This document shows, piece after piece, positions 58,629 through 64,000 of a stretch of 64,000 nucleotides of DNA. The stretch's first letter is position 1. The number at the start of each line of letters is the position of its first letter. A program made the position numbers and the translations under genes. This DNA is from Pseudomonas sp. MYb60 (GTDB taxonomy: Bacteria > Pseudomonadota > Gammaproteobacteria > Pseudomonadales > Pseudomonadaceae): NCBI RefSeq assembly GCF_002979555.1, contig NZ_PCOZ01000001.1, positions 248,001 to 312,000 of the forward strand. The letters run 5' to 3'. The notes beneath the pieces were generated by a model, which was not told the DNA's origin, made no database searches, and worked only from the letters and a program-made list of their open reading frames with translations.

Positions 58629-59797
58629 TCACACTGCGCGTGCTCGGCACCTCCGTGACCCTGCTGGAATGCCTGCGTGTGCGCGCCGAACAGGACCTGG
58701 GCATTCGCCTGGTGTACCAGGTGCACGACGTCGAACAGGCCCAGCGCATTGCGGTGATGCAGCCAGACAGCTACGACCTGTACGACCAATGGTTCCACAA
58801 CGTGGACTTCGTGTGGCCGGCGCGGGCGATCCAGCCCATCGACACCCGACGCATCGCGCTGTGGCACGAAATCAACGACCTGCCCAAGCGCGGCCGGTTG
58901 TCGCCCGGCGACCGCCTGGGCGGCGGCAGTGTGCCCAGCGAGCGCCTGTTCGTGCAGCACGATGGCAGCCTCGGCAGCACCGTCACCGAACGCATCAGCA
59001 TGTTGCCCCTGACCCACAACGCCGACAGTTTTGCCTATCGCCCCGAACGCCTGCCTGAAGGGTTTTGCCACGGCAATGAAAGCTGGGGCTGGCTGATGGA
59101 CCCGGCATGGAGCGCCCGTACCGCCCTGCAAAGCGACGCCGCCATCGGCGCGCTGGATGCCGCGCTGGCGGTGCAGGGCGCGGGGCTCGCGCAGTTCAAT
59201 GACCTGGGCAACATGAGCATCGAGGAGATCGATGTGTTGGCCGATGTGCTGGTGCGCAAACAGAAGGAAGGTCACTTCGCGGCGTTCTGGTCGGATGACG
59301 AGGAAGCCGCGCAATTGATGCTCAGCCCCAGCATCGACATTCAGAGCCTGTGGTCGCCGACCCTGATGCGTCTGCACCGCGCCGGGGTGAAATACCGCCT
59401 GGCAGTGCCGCGCGAAGGGTATCGCGCCTGGTTCGGCGGCCTGTCGCTGTCGCGGCATGCCCAAGGCCCGGTGCTGGATGCGGCCTACGCCTATCTGAAC
59501 TGGTGGCTGTCCGGCTGGCCGGGTGCAGTCATGGCCCGTCAGGGTTACTACATCGGCAACCCGGCACGCAGCCGGGACCACCTCAGCAGTGCCGAATGGG
59601 ACTACTGGTACGCAGGCCTCGCGGCGCGCGAGGAGTTGCTGGGCAGCGACGGCCTGCCCCTGATCGACAAGGGTGAAATCCGCGACGGCGGCTCCTACGA
59701 ACAGCGCATGGGGCATATCGCCGTGTGGAATTCGGTGATGGATGAACACAACTACCTGGTGCGCCGCTGGGGCGACTTTATGCGCGCCCGGGGATAG
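58625..59797 (+). CDS. Periplasmic-binding-like protein without signal peptide
   Basis: A 390-residue protein with the look of an ABC-transporter solute-binding protein of the spermidine/iron group: VTLLECLRVRAEQDLGIRLV, DSYDLYDQWFHNVDFVW, AYLNWWLSGWPGAVMARQGY and DYWYAGLAAREELLG. It begins directly with the first strand (MITLRVLGTSVTLLE), with no signal peptide, and no ABC permease or ATPase is nearby. It is translationally coupled to the GTPase. It may bind a ligand in the cytoplasm or be an enzyme with this fold; the role is unclear. Confidence 0.75.
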
Positions 59798-59951
59798 GGC
59801 GGCGGTCAAGCGCTCGTCGTCAATAAAATGGCAGTTAAATCCCCTGTTTTATTGGGTGCACGAATGCTCTGGCCCAGCTAATCTGCTCAAACCAAATATT
59901 CACGCCAGATGGATATTTTTTTGACGCCAGGTCAGCTCGCCAGGAATGCAC

Positions 59952-62342
59952 ATGACAAATGGACGTAGCGGCAGAGAGAGGCGGGCGCTGCCGCAGGGCG
60001 CGGCAATGGGCTGGCGTTCGACGTTCCAGACCCGCATTGCCGGGGTCCTGGCGTTGCTGCTGCTGGTCGTCGTCGCCGCCACCTACTTTGCCGTCAAGAC
60101 CGCCACGAATCGCGCGGTGGAGAACCAGGCCAAGATCCAGCTCAAGACCGGCACCCAGGTGTTCGAACGCCTGCTGGACCTGCGTGGACGTCGCCTGCAA
60201 TACGGCCTCGACTGGCTGACCGCGGATGGCCCGTTCAAGCGCGCAGTGGCCGGCGGCGAGCCGCAGCCGATCCTGGCCGCCCTGCGCCGGCATGGCACGG
60301 GCATCCGCTCCAGCGAAGTGTTTGTGCTGGGGCTGGACGGCAAGGTCATGGTCAGCACCTTGGCTGTGTTTACCCGGGACCAGCCTTTCCCTTATGCCGC
60401 AGCCTTGCGCCAGGCACGCCGCACTGGCTTGCAAATGCTGGTGGTGGCCATGGACGGACGGCCCTACTTGCTGGTGCAGGAAGACGTCCTCGATCCGATG
60501 CCGATCGCGCGAGTCGTCATGGGCTTTCCGATGGACAAACTGTTCGCCAACGAATTGCGCTCCATGAGCAACCTGGAGGTGTCGTTTCTCAGCGTGCAGC
60601 CCGCCAGCCCCGGTGCACTGTTCAGCACTCAACCCGACGCTTATCAAGCCGCCACCCTTGGTTTGCTGCGCGAAGCCTCTATTGACCCCGAGCCCAGGAT
60701 CCAGATGTTCTACGGCCAGCGCGTGCTCAGCCAGGTCTTGCCCCTGGCCAACACCGGTGACGGCGATGAGGTGCGGGTGTTGCTGCAAAGCCCGCTGGAC
60801 CATGCGCTGGAGTCCTTTGCGCCGCTGGACCGGCAGTTCCTCGGGATCGCCCTGGCGGTGTTGCTGGTGTCACTGGCAGGCGCGTTGTTTCTGGCGCGGC
60901 GCGTGTCGCGCCCGTTGACCGCACTGGTGGAGGCGGCCGGTCGAATCGGCGCCGGTGACTACCGCACGCCGGTGCGGGTGCGCAGCCACGATGAGTTCGG
61001 CCTGTTGGCCACAGCCTTCAATGCCATGCAAAGCGGTATCGCGGTACGCGAGCAGCAATTGGCCCACAACGCCTTGCATGATCCGCTCACCGGCCTGCCC
61101 AACCGGGCCTTGGCCATGGAACGCCTGGGCAGTGCGATCAGCGCGCGACGCCCGGTGGTGTTGCTGTACCTGGGCATTGAGAACTACCGGGTGATCAACG
61201 AAGGGTTCGGCCCTCAGGGCGTGGAGGAGATGCTGCGCGAAGCCAGTCGTTGCTTGTCCATGAGCCTGCTGGCCAGCGACACAGCGGCGCGCATCACCGG
61301 CAGCGAGTTCCTGGTGCTGCTGGAAAACACCGAGATCGACCGCGCTGTGGCCCGCGCCGATCGCCTGTACGCCTTGCTGACCGAACCCCAGCGCATCGGC
61401 AACGATGAGGTGCGTCACGAAGTGAGCATGGGCATCGCGGCCTACCCGGCTGACGGTCAACAGGTGGAAGAGCTGATCAGCCGCGCCGCCATCGCCCGCC
61501 ACGATGCCGCCAGTCTGCCGGGGCATTTACAGATCTATCAGCAGGACCGCGACCTGGCGCACCAACGCCAGATCGCCCTGATCCGTGACTTGCGCCGTGC
61601 GGCGGTCGAAGGCGAACTGTTCCTGTGTTACCAACCCAAACTCGACCTCAAGCAGGGCCATGTACGCCAGGCCGAAGCCTTGTTGCGCTGGCAACATCCG
61701 ACGTTGGGCCAGGTGTCCCCGGCGGAATTCATTCCGCTGGCCGAGCGCACCGGCAGCATGAGCAGCCTGACCTTGTGGGTGATCGAAGAAGCCATCCGCC
61801 AGATTGCCGAGTGGGCGCAGCGTGGGCTGCACATCCAGTTGTCGGTGAATATTTCGGTAGATGATCTGGCCGACGATGACCTGGCGATTCGCGTCACCGC
61901 ACTGTTGATGCAGTACCAGGTCGAGGCAAGGCAGCTGATTTTCGAAATCACCGAAAGCGCGATCATGCACAACCCGCAACAGGCCCTTAGCGTGTTGGAG
62001 CAACTGCGCGGGTGCGGCATCAGCCTGTCGGTGGATGACTTTGGTACCGGCTATTCCTCGCTGGCGCAATTGCAGCGCCTGCCCGTGCAGGAATTGAAAA
62101 TCGACCAGTCGTTCGTGCGTAACCTTGACAGCGCCAGCGGCGACGGCGTGATCGTGCGTTCGACCATCGAGATGAGCCACAACCTGGGGCTCAGGGTGGT
62201 GGCCGAAGGCGTGGAATTTGCGCCGAGCCTCACCTTGCTCAAGCAGTGGAATTGCGACACGGCCCAGGGCTACCTGATCAGCCGGCCGTTGAACGCCATG
62301 GCCTTCGAGATGTGGATGCGTCGCGAGCGAGCCCCGATCTGA
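59952..62342 (+). CDS. Membrane sensor with degenerate GGDEF and intact EAL domain (c-di-GMP phosphodiesterase)
   Basis: A 796-residue protein: membrane helix (IAGVLALLLLVVVAATYFAV), a periplasmic sensor region of about 250 residues, second helix (FLGIALAVLLVSLAGALFLA), HAMP (RRVSRPLTALVEAAGRI), GGDEF, EAL. The GGDEF site reads TGSEF (ARITGSEFLVLL), so cyclase activity is not expected. The EAL site is intact: EALLRWQHP, FEITESAIM, DDFGTGYSS, KIDQSFV, VAEGVE and AQGYLISRP. It should degrade c-di-GMP. The ATG at 59952 has AGGA 6 nt upstream; an ATG at 59946 is too close to it. Confidence 0.92.
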   Translation: MTNGRSGRERRALPQGAAMGWRSTFQTRIAGVLALLLLVVVAATYFAVKTATNRAVENQAKIQLKTGTQVFERLLDLRGRRLQYGLDWLTADGPFKRAVAGGEPQPILAALRRHGTGIRSSEVFVLGLDGKVMVSTLAVFTRDQPFPYAAALRQARRTGLQMLVVAMDGRPYLLVQEDVLDPMPIARVVMGFPMDKLFANELRSMSNLEVSFLSVQPASPGALFSTQPDAYQAATLGLLREASIDPEPRIQMFYGQRVLSQVLPLANTGDGDEVRVLLQSPLDHALESFAPLDRQFLGIALAVLLVSLAGALFLARRVSRPLTALVEAAGRIGAGDYRTPVRVRSHDEFGLLATAFNAMQSGIAVREQQLAHNALHDPLTGLPNRALAMERLGSAISARRPVVLLYLGIENYRVINEGFGPQGVEEMLREASRCLSMSLLASDTAARITGSEFLVLLENTEIDRAVARADRLYALLTEPQRIGNDEVRHEVSMGIAAYPADGQQVEELISRAAIARHDAASLPGHLQIYQQDRDLAHQRQIALIRDLRRAAVEGELFLCYQPKLDLKQGHVRQAEALLRWQHPTLGQVSPAEFIPLAERTGSMSSLTLWVIEEAIRQIAEWAQRGLHIQLSVNISVDDLADDDLAIRVTALLMQYQVEARQLIFEITESAIMHNPQQALSVLEQLRGCGISLSVDDFGTGYSSLAQLQRLPVQELKIDQSFVRNLDSASGDGVIVRSTIEMSHNLGLRVVAEGVEFAPSLTLLKQWNCDTAQGYLISRPLNAMAFEMWMRRERAPI

Positions 62343-62370
62343 AGACGGGTGAGGTGAATTGTGACGCATG

Positions 62371-62408
62371 AAAAAGGCGGCGACCCTCAACAGGTCGCCG
62401 CCTTTTTT
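62371..62408. terminator. Bidirectional terminator between the EAL gene and gcd
   Basis: AAAAAGGCGGCGACC pairs with GGTCGCCGCCTTTTTT around a 7-nt loop, between convergent genes. Confidence 0.95.
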
Positions 62409-62423
62409 GCCTGCCGGTAACGC

Positions 62424-64000
62424 TTAATCCGGCAGCTTGAACGCCATCACGTAGTCACCCTGTTTGGTACCCAGGGAACCATGACCGCCCGCCACGACCA
62501 GCACGTACTGCTTGCCGTCCTTGCCGGTGTAGGTCATCGGTGTGGTCTGCGCGCCTGCTGGCAGGCGGCCTTCCCACAGTTGCTTGCCGTTTTTCACGTC
62601 ATAGGCACGCAGGTACTGGTCGAGGGTGCCGCTGAGGAAGGACACGCCACCGGCAGTGGTGAACGTACCGCCCAGGCTAGGAACGCCCATGGTCAGCGGG
62701 ATCGGAACCGGCGAGCTGTCACGCACGGTGCCGTTCTTGTGCATCCAGATGGTTTTGTGGGTGGTCAGGTCGACCGCTGCCACATAACCCCACGCCGGTG
62801 CCTGGCACGGCAGGCCCATTGGCGACAGCAGCGCTTCGAGGATCACGCCATACGGCGCGCCTTTGTTCGGCTGCACGCCTTCGGTTTCGCTGACACGTGG
62901 GCCTTGCTTGGCGATGTCTGCAGCCGGGATCAGCTTGGACTTGAACGCCATGTAGCTTGGGTTCACGAACGCGATCTGACGCACGGGGTCAACGGAAATG
63001 CCGCCCCAGTCGAACACACCGAAGTTGCCTGGGTACACGATCGAACCCTGCAGCGACGGTGGGGTGAACGGACCGTCGTAGCGCATCGACTTGAAGTCGA
63101 TCCGGCAGATCAGTTGGTCGAACGGCGTCACGCCCCACATGTCACGCTCCTTGAGGGGCGGTGGCATGAAGTTCAGCTCGGACTTCGGCTGGGTCGGCGA
63201 AGTGCGGTCGCCAGCAACGGCGCCTTGCGGTACGGCCACTTCGTGGATCGGTACGACCGGTTGGCCGGTGGCACGGTCCAGCACGTAGATGCTGCCTTGC
63301 TTGGTCGATGCCATCACCGCTTGCTTGACGCCTTCAGCGGTCTTGATGTCGATCAGCGATGGCTGGCCGCCCACGTCCATGTCCCACAGGTCATGGTGAG
63401 TGAACTGGAAGCTCCACTTCACGTGGCCGCTGTCGATGTCCAGCGCGGTCAGGCCGGCTGCGTATTTCTCGGACTCATCAGTACGGTCGCCGCCGTACTG
63501 GTCGGGCATCTGGTTGCCCATCGGCAGGTACAGCATGCCGAGTTTTTCATCCACCGCGAACATGGACCACATGTTCGGCGAGTTGCGGGTGTAGGTCTTG
63601 CCCTCGGCCAACGGGGTGGTGTCGTCCGGATTGCCGCTGTCCCAGTTCCACACCAGCTTGCCGGTGTGCACGTCGTAGGCGCGGATCACGCCGCTTGGCT
63701 CGTCGACCGACACGTTGTCGGTGACGTGGCCGCCGATCACGACCAGGTTCTTGGTCACGGCCGGTGGCGAGGTGGAGTAGTAACCGCCTGGGGCGAAGCT
63801 GCCGATGTTGGCACGCAGGTCGACCTGGCCTTTGTCACCGAAGTCTTCACACATCTTGCCGGTGTCGGCGTTCAGGGCGATCAGACGGGTGTCGGCGGTC
63901 GGCACGAAGATGCGTTTCGGGCAGGCAGTCGGGGTGGTCGCCGGGCTGGCGCTGCCGGTCGGGCTCTGCTCGGAGGCGTAGACGGCGTCATCGTGATACG
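62424..64000 (-). CDS. gcd: Quinoprotein (PQQ) glucose dehydrogenase, C-terminal part (5' end beyond window)
   Basis: About 525 residues of a membrane-bound PQQ glucose dehydrogenase that oxidises glucose to gluconate in the periplasm and feeds ubiquinone. Beta-propeller marks: LIALNADTGKMCEDFGDKGQ, AYDVHTGKLVWNWDSGNPDD, FTHHDLWDMDVGGQPSLID, FGVFDWGGISVDP and the end QGDYVMAFKLPD. The frame is open to the right edge; the N-terminal membrane segments are outside the window. A terminator follows. Confidence 0.95.
   Translation of the reverse strand, partial: YHDDAVYASEQSPTGSASPATTPTACPKRIFVPTADTRLIALNADTGKMCEDFGDKGQVDLRANIGSFAPGGYYSTSPPAVTKNLVVIGGHVTDNVSVDEPSGVIRAYDVHTGKLVWNWDSGNPDDTTPLAEGKTYTRNSPNMWSMFAVDEKLGMLYLPMGNQMPDQYGGDRTDESEKYAAGLTALDIDSGHVKWSFQFTHHDLWDMDVGGQPSLIDIKTAEGVKQAVMASTKQGSIYVLDRATGQPVVPIHEVAVPQGAVAGDRTSPTQPKSELNFMPPPLKERDMWGVTPFDQLICRIDFKSMRYDGPFTPPSLQGSIVYPGNFGVFDWGGISVDPVRQIAFVNPSYMAFKSKLIPAADIAKQGPRVSETEGVQPNKGAPYGVILEALLSPMGLPCQAPAWGYVAAVDLTTHKTIWMHKNGTVRDSSPVPIPLTMGVPSLGGTFTTAGGVSFLSGTLDQYLRAYDVKNGKQLWEGRLPAGAQTTPMTYTGKDGKQYVLVVAGGHGSLGTKQGDYVMAFKLPD

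Overview
The window is a GC-rich chromosome segment from a fluorescent Pseudomonas, most likely the P. fluorescens group. The evidence is the gene order valS-holC-pepA, lptF-lptG, lepA-lepB-rnc-era-recO-pdxJ and icp-lon(asrA-like), a DUF3509 gene, HmgR-type control of hmg genes, and many REP/REPIN repeats of the two kinds common in that group. Both ends cut genes: the 3' part of a TonB-dependent receptor at the left, and the 3' part of quinoprotein glucose dehydrogenase at the right.

Layout. 1-8.6 kb: receptor end, a PBP4-like lipoprotein, the homogentisate pathway (IclR regulator divergent from hmgA-fahA-maiA), a SirB1-like protein and a leucine-dehydrogenase-type enzyme whose usual catalytic lysine is a threonine. 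8.6-12.9 kb: SOS-controlled yebG, then a psiE gene split in two by a 3.27-kb AT-rich insertion. 12.9-17.9 kb: DUF3509, serine transporter, serine deaminase, LysR regulator, HPF-like protein. 17.9-25.7 kb: a Fur-boxed iron cluster with two FecI/FecR pairs, one receptor and a DUF3649-PepSY-DUF3325 operon. 25.7-50.1 kb: mostly housekeeping genes. 50.3-59.8 kb: an accessory catabolic locus. 59.9-64 kb: a GGDEF/EAL protein and gcd.

The main discovery candidate is the insertion at 9328-12614. It splits psiE inside its most conserved motif, leaves a perfect 15-bp direct repeat at both ends, and precise excision would restore a 162-codon in-frame psiE. It carries its own complete but strongly diverged psiE-family gene just behind the broken host 5' end. 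In that copy the 15-bp target is changed at four synonymous positions. Convergent to it lie an AAA ATPase with a DUF3696-like C-terminus and a protein with a PLD/MIT-C-like C-terminal pattern, which look like a two-gene defence cargo. No recombinase is visible. I infer a compact island that replaces the host gene it breaks with a version that cannot be hit again.

The second candidate is the 51.6-59.8 kb operon: amidase, imidase/PgdA-like deacetylase, MFS transporter, two SDRs, a small MCGLCG protein, a CobW-type GTPase and a binding protein without a signal peptide. It is divergent from a GntR regulator that has two DNA-binding domains. The divergent promoter region holds two copies of a 27-bp palindromic operator that match at 22 of 27 positions. 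Cyclic imide breakdown (imidase then half-amidase) is my inferred role. Between the two SDR genes sits a three-copy 173-bp tandem repeat, each copy carrying a REP pair.
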